Made by a program: the position numbers and the translations under genes. Source: Spirochaetota bacterium (GTDB lineage: Bacteria; Spirochaetota; Spirochaetia; SZUA-6). Taken from it: a stretch of DNA of 32,735 bases. The stretch lies in assembly GCA_013151965.1 (NCBI GenBank), contig JAADHF010000019.1, positions 1 to 32,735 of the forward strand, in the 5' to 3' direction. Under the pieces are notes generated by a model. The model searched no databases. It worked only from the letters and a program-made list of their open reading frames with translations, and had not been told where the DNA came from. The stretch's first letter is position 1; each line of letters begins with the position of its first letter. Positions 16,572 through 24,492 of the stretch are shown in pieces.

Positions 16572-17296
16572 TTATAAAGCGTATATTTAATATCTTGTTT
16601 GATCTGTACGGATATCAGGGGTGGTGGCCTGTCCCGGGAAGTGCAGGCAGTAAAGGATTCGATTCTGCAGGCTATCATCCGGGAAACTACGAACCTCCGC
16701 AGAATAAATCGGAAAGGTTCGAGATTATTACCGGAGCGGTTCTTACGCAGAATACCTCGTGGAATAATGTGGAAATTGTTTTGCGGAGAATAAAAGATGA
16801 AAATCTTATAACTCCGCAGAGCATCATACAGGCGCCGCTTGACATGCTGGCATCGATAATAAGACCGAGCGGGTATTATAACCAGAAGGCAAAAAAATTA
16901 AAGATAGTCTCTGAGTTTTTTCTGAATGAAGATAGATTAGATAAAGAAGCTGCCTATGACGGCAGGATAACCAGAGATAAGCTTCTCTCTTTATGGGGTA
17001 TCGGAAGGGAAACCGCCGATTCGATACTTCTCTATGCGTACCACTTTCCGGTATTTGTTATTGACTCATATACGGTTAGAATTATCTCCCGTGCAGGGCT
17101 GATTAAAGGAGGAGAAGGTTATGATGAAATACAGCGTATCTTTATCCCGGAAAATTCAAACCCTGCGGACCGGTACTATAATGAATATCACGCTCTGCTT
17201 GTTCTGCATGCAAAACGTTTCTGCAGAAAAGAGCCTCTTTGCAGGAGGTGTCCCTTAAAAGTCATATGCCGCATGGGAAATGCTGCCGCGGATTAG
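16568..17296 (+). CDS. HhH-GPD DNA glycosylase, endonuclease III-like (possible MagIII type)
   Basis: The 242-residue protein is an HhH-GPD base-excision repair glycosylase. The helix-hairpin-helix is LWGIGRETA (142-150), and the catalytic Asp is D166 in VIDSYTVR. The position of the lyase lysine of endonuclease III (K120, 18 residues before the Asp) is Glu148 here, so a monofunctional glycosylase is expected. Helicobacter 3-methyladenine glycosylase MagIII has a similar GKESAD stretch. Cysteines 219, 225, 228 and 234 form a C-x5-C-x2-C-x5-C cluster, one residue shorter than the classic Fe-S loop. The start is ATG 16568 in a 4-base overlap with lnt; an in-frame ATG at 16544 overlaps further. 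Confidence 0.87.
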   Translation: MIIKRIFNILFDLYGYQGWWPVPGSAGSKGFDSAGYHPGNYEPPQNKSERFEIITGAVLTQNTSWNNVEIVLRRIKDENLITPQSIIQAPLDMLASIIRPSGYYNQKAKKLKIVSEFFLNEDRLDKEAAYDGRITRDKLLSLWGIGRETADSILLYAYHFPVFVIDSYTVRIISRAGLIKGGEGYDEIQRIFIPENSNPADRYYNEYHALLVLHAKRFCRKEPLCRRCPLKVICRMGNAAAD

Positions 17297-17306
17297 ACGG
17301 GATCAC

Positions 17307-17335
17307 TTGACAGTCGGAGATCTATTTGTTAACTT
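17307..17335 (+). promoter_or_regulatory. Probable promoter of rpsT-HU-lnt
   Basis: TTGACA (17307-17312) is followed after 17 bases by TAACTT (17330-17335), about 40 bases before the rpsT start. The -35 is perfect and the -10 keeps the key T, A and final T. It begins 10 bases after the glycosylase stop. Confidence 0.55.
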
Positions 17336-17376
17336 TAGCAATCATTACTTTTACTTTATTTTGGAGGTTTACGTAA

Positions 17377-17640
17377 TTGCCTAATAAAAGTTCAGCAGCA
17401 AAAAGACAACGGCAGAATGAGGGACGCCGTCTTAGGAATAGAATAATAAGAAGCAGGATACGCGGAAGTTCACGCAGGTTTGTCGAGATAATTCGGGATA
17501 ATAAAAAGGATGAATCCGAATTACAGTATAAAGAGCTCGCAAGTCTGATCGATAGAGCGGTATCTAAGGGTGTATATCATAAAAATATGGCCGCCAGAAA
17601 AAAATCCAGAATGTATAGGTTGCTTAAGAATACTAAATAG
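17377..17640 (+). CDS. rpsT: 30S ribosomal protein S20
   Basis: The 87-residue basic protein has the S20 pattern: N-terminal PNKSSAAKRQRQNEGRRLRN, a central helix, and a C-terminal SKGVYHKNMAARKKSRM segment that binds 16S rRNA. Translation starts at TTG 17377, nine bases after GGAGG (17363-17367). E. coli rpsT also uses a UUG start, tied to S20 autoregulation, so the weak start may be functional. It leads a short run with HU and lnt copy 2. Confidence 0.95.
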   Translation: MPNKSSAAKRQRQNEGRRLRNRIIRSRIRGSSRRFVEIIRDNKKDESELQYKELASLIDRAVSKGVYHKNMAARKKSRMYRLLKNTK

Positions 17641-17698
17641 TTCCTGTACCCTGATTTACTGGCTAACCGGGTATATAACCTTATAGAAAGGAGGTACA

Positions 17699-17998
17699 GT
17701 GCCTGGAAATAAACTTACTAAAGCGGAAATAATCGAAAATATTTACCCGAAAGTTAAGGTAAGTAAAAAAAATATACATAGAATACTGGATCTTTTTTTT
17801 CAGGAAGTTAAAGCGGGCCTTCTTAAAGATCAGGTTATAGAGTTAAGGGGCTTCGGAACTTTTGAGATTAAAACAAGAAAAGGCAGAAAAGCCAGAAATC
17901 CTAAAACAGGCGAGTCTGTTGTGGTTACGGATCACGGCGTTGCAATATTCCGCCCCGGCAGAGAGTTAAAAAACAAGGTGTGGATATTGAGGGAATAG
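17699..17998 (+). CDS. hup: HU/IHF-family DNA-binding protein
   Basis: The 99-residue nucleoid protein has the HU fold. N-terminal helices start at LTKAEIIENIY, the FFQEV-x-LLKDQVIELRGFGTFEIKTRKGRKARNP core runs through the middle, and the DNA-bending arm has the RNPKTGE motif near residues 65-71. It bends DNA and helps compact the chromosome. The start is GTG 17699 behind AAAGGAGG (17687-17694). It lies 58 bases after rpsT and one base before the start of lnt copy 2. HU versus IHF cannot be settled from the protein alone. Confidence 0.93.
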   Translation: MPGNKLTKAEIIENIYPKVKVSKKNIHRILDLFFQEVKAGLLKDQVIELRGFGTFEIKTRKGRKARNPKTGESVVVTDHGVAIFRPGRELKNKVWILRE

Positions 17999-17999
17999 G

Positions 18000-19640
18000 G
18001 TGGAAGTAAAATCCGCTCGTAATCTAAATTCAAATTACAGGAAAAAGGGTGCTCTGACAGAGGTTCTTATTGAACTTTTTCTTTTAAGTGTGGGCGGTCT
18101 GTTATTTGCACTTTCCTTTCCCAGTTTTATATCAGAATGGGGCTGGTTCCCCCTGGCTTTCTTTGCACTGATACCGGTATTTGTTGTTATTCACCGGAGT
18201 ACATGGCCCCGCATTTTCTTCTATGGGATTTTTTTCGGGTTTGTAAGCTATGCAATTTTTAATTTCTGGCTGGCTAAATTCAGCCCCCTTACACTGTTTA
18301 TAGTTCCCCCCATTTACTCCTTCTATTTTTTACTTGTTTTCCCGATGTTAAAAGCTGCTGATACGGCGTTTCCGAAATACGGGTATATTTTACAGTCCAT
18401 TATATGGGTTGCGTATGAATATCTGCGTACAAAAGGTTTTTTAGGTTACTCGTACGGCAATTTAGGATACTCCCAATATCTTTTTACGCCTATAATTCAA
18501 ATTGCCTCGATAACAGGCGTATGGGGTGTTTCTCTGCTTATTGTTTATCCCTCCGCCCTTTTAGGAAATGCTTTTAAAGACGGTTTTAAAGAAGGATTTA
18601 ATTCGGGAATTGTACGTTTTAAAAAAAATATGAAATACTTGCTTGTCCCGGCTTTAGTGTATGCGGGTATTTTCGCAAGTGTTCTTCTGTACGGCTTTAT
18701 CGGCAAAGTTGATTATTCCGCTTCGAAGTCCTGGAAAACAGCGCTTATCCAGCAGAATGTAGACCCCTGGAAGGGAGGTACAAAGCCCTACGAGCGGTCT
18801 TTGAATATTCTTCTTAAACTGAGCAGGGAAGCGGTTCTACAGAATCCCGATATTGTAATATGGTCGGAGACATCCTTTGTCCCCGGCATCGACTGGCATA
18901 CGAGATACAGAACGGATATAGATAAGTATCTCCTTGTTAAACGGCTTGTTGATTTTTTAAAAGACCAGAAGCAGCCTTATGTAATTGGTAATGATGACGG
19001 CCAGTTAGAAAAAAATGAGGACGGCAAGGAAGTCAGAGTGGATTATAATGCCACTGTTTTATATGAAAAGGGAAAAATTATCGATACGTATAGAAAACTG
19101 CACCTTGTTCCCTTTACAGAATATTTTCCTTTTAAAAAGACTCTGCCGCGTATATATGAATGGCTTGTTAATGCCGATACACATTTCTGGAAAAGAGGAA
19201 CAAAATATACTGTTTTTGATGCAGCCGGTGTAAAGTTTTCGACTCCTATTTGTTTCGAGGATACATTCGGTAACCTGATAAGGAATTTTGTCAGAAAAGG
19301 GGCTGATGTTATTGTTAACATGACAAATGATTCATGGTCCTATTCCGTAGCTGCCGAGATACAGCACATGAGTATGGCTGTTTTCAGGGCCGTGGAAAAC
19401 AGAAGAACCGTTATCCGGTCCACCAATGGCGGTATCACATGCTCGATCGATCCCAATGGTAAAATACTGGATTTATTAAAACCTTTTAAAGAAGGATTTC
19501 TGGTAAGTTCGGTACCGGTATACAAAGATAAGACAACTCTTTACACTCGCTGGGGTGACTGGTTTGCAATGCTTATGGTTTTTTTAGCGATAACGGGAAT
19601 AATAGTCTCACTTGTGAGATTGTTCGTTAAAAAGAATTGA
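18000..19640 (+). CDS. lnt: Apolipoprotein N-acyltransferase, copy 2
   Basis: The 546-residue Lnt has about seven or eight membrane helices followed by the periplasmic nitrilase domain. The triad is E290 (WSETSF), K366 (RKLHLVPF) and C418 (TPICFED), with the same 52-residue Lys-to-Cys spacing as copy 1. The length is close to the family norm. GTG 18000 follows the HU stop by one base. The ribosome site GAGGGA lies inside the HU end, so translation is coupled. The two copies share many local motifs (ITGVWG, FSTPICFED, VENRR, TTLYTR) and are clear paralogs. They may act on different lipoproteins or acyl donors, or one may be the ancestral housekeeping copy. Confidence 0.95.
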   Translation: MEVKSARNLNSNYRKKGALTEVLIELFLLSVGGLLFALSFPSFISEWGWFPLAFFALIPVFVVIHRSTWPRIFFYGIFFGFVSYAIFNFWLAKFSPLTLFIVPPIYSFYFLLVFPMLKAADTAFPKYGYILQSIIWVAYEYLRTKGFLGYSYGNLGYSQYLFTPIIQIASITGVWGVSLLIVYPSALLGNAFKDGFKEGFNSGIVRFKKNMKYLLVPALVYAGIFASVLLYGFIGKVDYSASKSWKTALIQQNVDPWKGGTKPYERSLNILLKLSREAVLQNPDIVIWSETSFVPGIDWHTRYRTDIDKYLLVKRLVDFLKDQKQPYVIGNDDGQLEKNEDGKEVRVDYNATVLYEKGKIIDTYRKLHLVPFTEYFPFKKTLPRIYEWLVNADTHFWKRGTKYTVFDAAGVKFSTPICFEDTFGNLIRNFVRKGADVIVNMTNDSWSYSVAAEIQHMSMAVFRAVENRRTVIRSTNGGITCSIDPNGKILDLLKPFKEGFLVSSVPVYKDKTTLYTRWGDWFAMLMVFLAITGIIVSLVRLFVKKN

Positions 19641-19687
19641 CAAGAGATGTTAAGTAGAAGAAAATAGAAACCGTTGGGGGTATTAAA

Positions 19688-20434
19688 ATGAATTTAAAGG
19701 GTAATATATTAATAGTTGATGATGAGCAGATCAATCTTGATTTTTTTGATGTTATGCTCACAAAGCTCGGATTTAAGGTTAGCAAGGCAACAGACGGCGA
19801 AGAGGCTCTGGAAAAGGTTAAAGAAATAAAACCGGATCTTATAATCCTTGATAATATTATGCCGAAATTATCCGGCTGGGAAGTTACTAAGAAATTAAAA
19901 CATGAGAACGAGTATAAAAAATACAGGAGTATTCCTATCATCATGTTTTCGGCTATGGATGATGTGAAAGATAAAATAGAGGGACTCGAGTTAGGTGTCG
20001 ACGATTATATAACCAAGCCGTTTAACTTCTCGGAAGTTCTTGCACGTATAAGAGCCGTATTGAGAAACAGGGAACTTACAAAGCAGGTTTCCAGACGGGA
20101 GAGAAGGCTGGCTGTAGTTGAATCGCTTAATAACTCACTGATCTTTTTTACCCAGCATATCAAGAAACCAATTTCTCAATTAATTGAAAAAGCAGGTAAA
20201 GTAGAACCTGCAGACAAGGAAGAAGTTAAAGATTTGATCGGTCTGGTAAAGCGGGAAGGGAACGAAATACTCGCTACCTTAAAGGGTCTGGAAGATGAGA
20301 TTAATGAACTTCAGGGAAAGGATGAAAAATTAAAACGCGGTGATCTGTCATTGGAAGACCTTGAGAAAAAGTTCGAAAAGCATTTAAAAAACTGGAAAAA
20401 GCGGCAGAAAAAGCTGGAAGGAGTCGAACATTGA
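19688..20434 (+). CDS. Response regulator with a C-terminal helical, degenerate DHp-like region
   Basis: The 248-residue protein begins with a complete receiver domain (1-120): acidic pair D11/D12, phospho-acceptor D55 in LIILDNIMP, S88 and K110 in YITKPF. No DNA-binding domain follows. Residues 130-248 are helical and charged. One segment, FFTQHIKKPISQLI, resembles the H-box of histidine kinases (as in FSHELRTPL) but has Gln where the phospho-His would be when aligned on the Pro. The last part is Lys/Glu-rich and probably coiled coil. It may act through protein contacts, not DNA. GGGGG precedes the ATG. The next ORF overlaps by four bases, so the two are coupled. Confidence 0.85.
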   Translation: MNLKGNILIVDDEQINLDFFDVMLTKLGFKVSKATDGEEALEKVKEIKPDLIILDNIMPKLSGWEVTKKLKHENEYKKYRSIPIIMFSAMDDVKDKIEGLELGVDDYITKPFNFSEVLARIRAVLRNRELTKQVSRRERRLAVVESLNNSLIFFTQHIKKPISQLIEKAGKVEPADKEEVKDLIGLVKREGNEILATLKGLEDEINELQGKDEKLKRGDLSLEDLEKKFEKHLKNWKKRQKKLEGVEH

Positions 20435-20652
20435 TTTCCGAGGAGAAGAAAAAGGTTCTTGAACTTTTTACCGAGGGAAGAAAGCGTTACAAACTCATGG
20501 ATTTCGAGGGTGCAAAGGTTTATTTTATTAAGGCTTTAAAGATCGATCCCGAAGACGGGCCGTCCAAGCTGTACTATGCAAGATGCAAACACTATCTGGA
20601 AAATCCACCGCCGGAAGACTGGGATGGAGTTTTTGTAATGAAAACAAAATAG
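20431..20652 (+). CDS. Small TPR-like protein resembling the tail of class III adenylate cyclases
   Basis: This 73-residue protein starts at TTG 20431, overlapping the response-regulator stop (TTGA), with GGAAGGAG at 20415-20422. It holds one or two TPR-like helices (FTEGRKRYKLMDFEGAKVYF, then ALKIDPEDGPSKLYYARC) and ends PPPEDWDGVFVMKTK. From memory, that TPR-plus-PPPxDWDGV tail is the extreme C-terminus of many CHASE2/class III adenylate and guanylate cyclases. Here it is free-standing with no cyclase catalytic domain. Its coupling to a response regulator and a bactofilin suggests a small adaptor. The motif comparison is from recall and not searched. Confidence 0.8.
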   Translation: MISEEKKKVLELFTEGRKRYKLMDFEGAKVYFIKALKIDPEDGPSKLYYARCKHYLENPPPEDWDGVFVMKTK

Positions 20653-20667
20653 GAGCGGAATAAAAAG

Positions 20668-21087
20668 ATGGCAAGGAATAATAACCATAAAGATAATATG
20701 GGTATGAGGACAACACTGGGAAAGGAAACCAAATTTAACGGTGTTATGCGTTTTAAGGATTCTTTAAAGATCGACGGCCGGTTCGACGGTGAAATCATTT
20801 CGAATGGATTTCTCTATGTAGAGCACGGTGCGGAAATAAAAGCCGATATAAAGGTCGGTTCTGTTGTCATCGGGGGAGTTGTACACGGGAATATCGAAGC
20901 TGTTGATAAGCTGGAAATGCTTTCTACTGGCAAAGTTTATGGGAATATCAAAACAAAGGTACTTAAAATCGCAGATGGTGTTATTTTCGAGGGTAAATGT
21001 GAAATGATAAAGAATTCGGATACGATTGATATATTTTCGGATACGGTCACGAATTTAAAGAGAACAGCGCAGGGTGCCAGATCTTAA
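20668..21087 (+). CDS. Bactofilin-family cytoskeletal protein
   Basis: The 139-residue protein has the bactofilin beta-helix core at about 18-120 with the telltale repeats: FNGVMRFKDSLKIDGRFDGEI, then VGSVVIGGVVHGNIEA and LSTGKVYGNIKTKVL. Bactofilins polymerise without nucleotide into membrane-associated filaments that position cell-wall or signalling machinery. In spirochaetes they can affect cell shape and pitch. The N-terminal 17 residues are polar, as is usual for the flexible leader. AGGAGCGG lies just upstream. It is 15 bases after the TPR protein, and its end overlaps cinA by 14 bases. Confidence 0.93.
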   Translation: MARNNNHKDNMGMRTTLGKETKFNGVMRFKDSLKIDGRFDGEIISNGFLYVEHGAEIKADIKVGSVVIGGVVHGNIEAVDKLEMLSTGKVYGNIKTKVLKIADGVIFEGKCEMIKNSDTIDIFSDTVTNLKRTAQGARS

Positions 21088-22327
21088 AACCGCTGTTATA
21101 GTTTCCGTAGGAACGGAGTTGACCGAAGGTATAATTCAGGAAAAACATTTAAAATATCTCGCTCCGCAGTTAAGAATAATGGGCTTTGATGTCCTTAAGT
21201 CGGTCATGGTTCCGGATAACTTTACTCTGGTACAGGAAGAAATAAGCAATGCAGTCGGCAGGTGCAGTCTTTTAATTGTAACTGGAGGACTGGGCCCAAC
21301 CTCTGACGACATTACACGGGAGGTTGTTTCTAAGGCTGCCGGAACCGGTCTTTATTTCAGGGAAGAAATATGGGAGATTATTAAAAACAGGTATAAAGGC
21401 CGAACTATTTCACCGGTAAACAAAAAGCAGGCCATGTTTCCCGAAGGATTTTCCGTTCTGGATAATAAGGCAGGGACTGCACCCGGCATGGCAGGCTGGA
21501 TTCATGGAACCTGTATAATCGTTCTTCCCGGACCGCCGCGGGAGCTGAAGGTGGTATTTGAGAATTCTGCACTTCCTTTCCTGGAAAAATATTTTAATTT
21601 TAGTTACAGCGAGAACAGCTTAACCTGCAGTTCCTATATGACTCCGGAATCCGAATTGGAGGAGTCCCTTAAGAGGAATAGAATCGGAAATATTATATGG
21701 GGAACAAGAGTTTCCGGCGGTTATATCGAATTCCATTTAAAGGGCGGTACAGGGGTAGAAAGACGGAAAATGCTTAAGCTGGTTCGGAAAGATCTCGGGG
21801 AATTAAAAATAAGAACCGGGAATTACACGCCTGCAGAGCTGTTTACAGCAGCCTTAAAGGGCAGCGGATTAAAAACGGTAACTGCCGAATCCTGTACCGG
21901 AGGACTTATATCAAAACTGATTACCGATATACCGGGCAGTTCGGAATTCTACTGGGGCGGGTATGTAACCTATTCAAATCAGGCAAAGCAAAGAATTCTA
22001 AATATTCCGCACCCTATTATCGAAGAAAAGGGGGCCGTATCCAGGGAAGTATGCCGTGGAATGGCTGAAGAAGCACTTGAAATATCGGGGGCGGACATAA
22101 GTATTGCCGTATCGGGTATTGCAGGGCCGGGCGGCGGGACAGCGGAAAAACCGGTAGGAACGGTGTGGATATCCGTGCTGAACGGAAATGGTGATTCGGA
22201 AGATAAGCTTTTTCAGTTTTTCGGAAACAGAGTATCCGTAAGGATGAAAACCGCTGTATCCGCTTTTCTTTTGGCAGAAAAAATGCTCATTGGCTTAGAA
22301 TGGCTTGACAGGTATCAAAGGTGGTAA
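21074..22327 (+). CDS. cinA: CinA: competence/damage-inducible protein, NMN deamidase
   Basis: The 417-residue protein has the two CinA domains. The N-terminal MoCF-like/COG1058 domain (about 4-170) has SVGTELTEG and TGGLGPTSDD. The C-terminal PncC-type nicotinamide-nucleotide amidohydrolase (about 250-410) has TAESCTGGLISKLIT and SGIAGPGGGTAEKPVGTVW. PncC returns NMN to nicotinate mononucleotide for NAD salvage; the N-domain has been reported as an ADP-ribose pyrophosphatase. The start is GTG 21074, inside the bactofilin end. The rho promoter begins within the last 25 bases of this gene. Confidence 0.94.
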   Translation: MPDLKTAVIVSVGTELTEGIIQEKHLKYLAPQLRIMGFDVLKSVMVPDNFTLVQEEISNAVGRCSLLIVTGGLGPTSDDITREVVSKAAGTGLYFREEIWEIIKNRYKGRTISPVNKKQAMFPEGFSVLDNKAGTAPGMAGWIHGTCIIVLPGPPRELKVVFENSALPFLEKYFNFSYSENSLTCSSYMTPESELEESLKRNRIGNIIWGTRVSGGYIEFHLKGGTGVERRKMLKLVRKDLGELKIRTGNYTPAELFTAALKGSGLKTVTAESCTGGLISKLITDIPGSSEFYWGGYVTYSNQAKQRILNIPHPIIEEKGAVSREVCRGMAEEALEISGADISIAVSGIAGPGGGTAEKPVGTVWISVLNGNGDSEDKLFQFFGNRVSVRMKTAVSAFLLAEKMLIGLEWLDRYQRW

Positions 22328-22333
22328 TATATT
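22305..22333 (+). promoter_or_regulatory. rho promoter inside the cinA 3' end
   Basis: TTGACA (22305-22310), 17 bases, then TATATT (22328-22333) make a strong sigma-70 promoter. The -10 begins at the base after the cinA stop codon. The resulting leader to the rho start is about 80 bases, room for the autogenous control known for rho in other bacteria. Confidence 0.65.
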
Positions 22334-22422
22334 ATTTATAAGAAGTTCTAATCGGTTTGTATCCAAAATAAAATAGAGAACATTTCCAGCAAATTGAAAA
22401 TAACAGTTACATGGAGAATTAA

Positions 22423-24171
22423 ATGGCGATAATTCGGAGACGAAGAAAAAAGGAAAATCATGACGATTTTGCTCAGGAAGAGCAGCGCAGGGAAGAATTA
22501 AAAGAAGAAGATTTACGGCAGGAAGAATTAACACAGCCTCAAAATAAAGATAATGGCAGGGAGAATGCAGATACTCAGCAAATCACGGAAACGGATGATA
22601 GTGTAAACGGCTTTACATCAGAATCAACGGCTGCAAAGAAAGCGATAGTAAGAAAGACCGTACGGAAAAAAATCAGGGTTGAGCTTATAAAACCCGATGA
22701 TGAATCCGCTGACAGACCGGAGGAAGAACAGGAAGCTCCCGAGCAGAAGACTGCACAGAATGCTGTAAATCTACAGCCTCAGAAAAGACAGGAAAACAGG
22801 GAGAATGGCAATAATAATCATAATCATAGAAAAAGTGGTCCGTATACAAACGGAAAACAGGGAAATGGTACGGTAATTGTTGCAGCCGATAAACGTCCGA
22901 GATTAAAGATAAATGATCTTACTCAGATGGAACTGCCGGAACTCAGGGACAGGGCGAGTACAATAGGCTTAAACCATGAAATATTACTTACAATGAAAAA
23001 GCAGGAGATCATATTTTCCATTCTTAAAGCTCACACGGAAAAAAACGGGATCATATTTGCTCATGGGGTGCTCGAAATATTACCCGATGGTTACGGATTT
23101 TTAAGGTCTCCCAATTACAGTTATCTGCCGGGTCCGGATGATATCTATATCTCTCCGTCGCAGATACGGCTGTTTAATTTAAAAACCGGAGATACGGTAT
23201 CCGGCCAGATAAGACCGCCAAAGGAAGGCGAGCGTTTTTTTGCAATGCTGCGTGTCGAGGAGGTTAATTTTGACCCCCCGCATATTGCACAGACAAGAAT
23301 ACCCTTCGATAATCTGACTCCTCTCTATCCTAATGAGCGCCTTAACCTCGAGACAACGACCGAAGAAATATCGACAAGGATGATAAATCTCTTCTGTCCC
23401 ATAGGAAAGGGGCAGAGAGGGTTGATAGTTTCACCTCCCAGGGCTGGTAAAACTATTATTTTACAGAAGATTGCAAATGCTATTACGGTAAATCATCCCG
23501 ATGTTTTTATTATTGTACTTTTAATCGACGAACGTCCGGAAGAGGTTACCGATATGCAGAGGAGTGTTAAAGGAGAGGTCGTTTCTTCCACTTTTGATGA
23601 GCAGGCAACGCGGCATGTTCAGGTAGCTGAAATGGTAATAGAGAAGGCAAAAAGGCTTGTTGAGCATAAAAAGGACGTTGTAATACTTCTTGATTCGATT
23701 ACACGGCTTGCACGGGCATATAACCAGACGGTTCCCACTTCCGGGAAAATACTCTCCGGCGGTGTGGATTCTAATGCACTTCATAAACCGAAGAGGTTTT
23801 TTGGTGCTGCAAGGAACATAGAGAGCGGCGGAAGTTTAACAATCGTTGCAACTGCACTAATAGAAACGGGAAGCAGGATGGACGAGGTTATTTTTGAGGA
23901 ATTCAAGGGAACTGGAAATATGGAACTAAATCTTGACCGGAAATTATCCGACAGGAGGCTTTTCCCCGCAATTAACATTAAAAAGTCCGGAACCCGGAAG
24001 GAAGAGTTATTGTTGAGTGAGGAAGAACTCAGCAAGATGTGGATTTTACGTAAAGTTATAAATCCGATGGATGATGTGGAAATTATTGAATTATTAATTG
24101 ACAGAATGCATAAAACTAAGAATAATGATACGTTCTTAAAATCGATGAATACATCGGCTGTCTCTATCTGA
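22423..24171 (+). CDS. rho: Transcription termination factor Rho with long disordered N-terminus
   Basis: Rho is the hexameric RNA helicase that ends transcription at unstructured, untranslated RNA. Residues from about 161 are canonical: the N-terminal helical domain ([12 protein letters not shown]), the cold-shock-like RNA-binding fold ([11 protein letters not shown]), Walker A SPPRAGKT (337-344), [13 protein letters not shown], and the Q/R-loop region [32 protein letters not shown] (key residues only). Residues 1-160 are low-complexity, rich in Glu, Gln, Asn, Arg and Lys, which makes the protein 582 residues instead of about 420. Such extensions occur in several phyla and can affect RNA binding or condensation. 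GGAG precedes ATG 22423. It is followed by rpmE, 33 bases on. Confidence 0.97.
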   Translation: MAIIRRRRKKENHDDFAQEEQRREELKEEDLRQEELTQPQNKDNGRENADTQQITETDDSVNGFTSESTAAKKAIVRKTVRKKIRVELIKPDDESADRPEEEQEAPEQKTAQNAVNLQPQKRQENRENGNNNHNHRKSGPYTNGKQGNGTVIVAADKRPRLKINDLTQMELPELRDRASTIGLNHEILLTMKKQEIIFSILKAHTEKNGIIFAHGVLEILPDGYGFLRSPNYSYLPGPDDIYISPSQIRLFNLKTGDTVSGQIRPPKEGERFFAMLRVEEVNFDPPHIAQTRIPFDNLTPLYPNERLNLETTTEEISTRMINLFCPIGKGQRGLIVSPPRAGKTIILQKIANAITVNHPDVFIIVLLIDERPEEVTDMQRSVKGEVVSSTFDEQATRHVQVAEMVIEKAKRLVEHKKDVVILLDSITRLARAYNQTVPTSGKILSGGVDSNALHKPKRFFGAARNIESGGSLTIVATALIETGSRMDEVIFEEFKGTGNMELNLDRKLSDRRLFPAINIKKSGTRKEELLLSEEELSKMWILRKVINPMDDVEIIELLIDRMHKTKNNDTFLKSMNTSAVSI

Positions 24172-24204
24172 CAGTTGTCATGTGTGTAATAGGAGGAATA
24201 AGCG

Positions 24205-24408
24205 ATGAAAAAGGGGATACATCCCAGGTATGAGTTTACGACGATTACGTGTGCGTGCGGCAATGTAATTGAAACACGCTCTACAGCCAAGGATATAAAA
24301 GTAGAAATATGTTCTGCCTGCCATCCCTTCTTTACCGGAAAGCAGAAATTAATAGATACTGCAGGAAGAATAGAGAGGTTCAAAAGGCGGTACAGTATTA
24401 AAGATTAG
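24205..24408 (+). CDS. rpmE: 50S ribosomal protein L31, zinc-binding form
   Basis: The 67-residue protein has the L31 start [20 protein letters not shown] and the [13 protein letters not shown] segment. The Cys residues of CACGN and CSAC supply the zinc ligands of the C+ form, so this is the zinc-containing paralog and not the zinc-free YkgM/RpmE2 type used in zinc starvation. AGGAGG lies at the expected distance from the ATG. It is the last gene of the rho transcript, ending before a clear terminator. Confidence 0.96.
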   Translation: MKKGIHPRYEFTTITCACGNVIETRSTAKDIKVEICSACHPFFTGKQKLIDTAGRIERFKRRYSIKD

Positions 24409-24419
24409 AGTAAAGATTA

Positions 24420-24451
24420 AAAAAGGCGGGGTGTACCCGCCTTTTTATTTT
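24420..24451 (+). terminator. Intrinsic terminator after rpmE
   Basis: AAAAAGGCGGG (24420-24430), loop GTGTA, then CCCGCCTTTTT (24436-24446) form a perfect 11-bp stem followed by a T-rich tail. This is the clearest terminator in the window and separates the housekeeping block from the transport and sulfatase block. Confidence 0.92.
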
Positions 24452-24453
24452 TC

Positions 24454-24482
24454 TTGACATACGGAACGCGGAGGTTTACAAT
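24454..24482 (+). promoter_or_regulatory. Strong promoter of the ABC importer operon
   Basis: TTGACA (24454-24459), a 17-base spacer and TACAAT (24477-24482) are near-perfect sigma-70 elements. They begin three bases after the rpmE terminator tail. The expected start near 24489 leaves a leader of about 110 bases before the binding-protein gene. Confidence 0.8.
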
Positions 24483-24492
24483 ACTGTTTCGG

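Noticed and set aside
23781-24383. A 200-codon minus-strand frame opposite rho and rpmE
   Set aside because: It spans two unrelated genes and the hydrophobic translation is typical of an antisense shadow.
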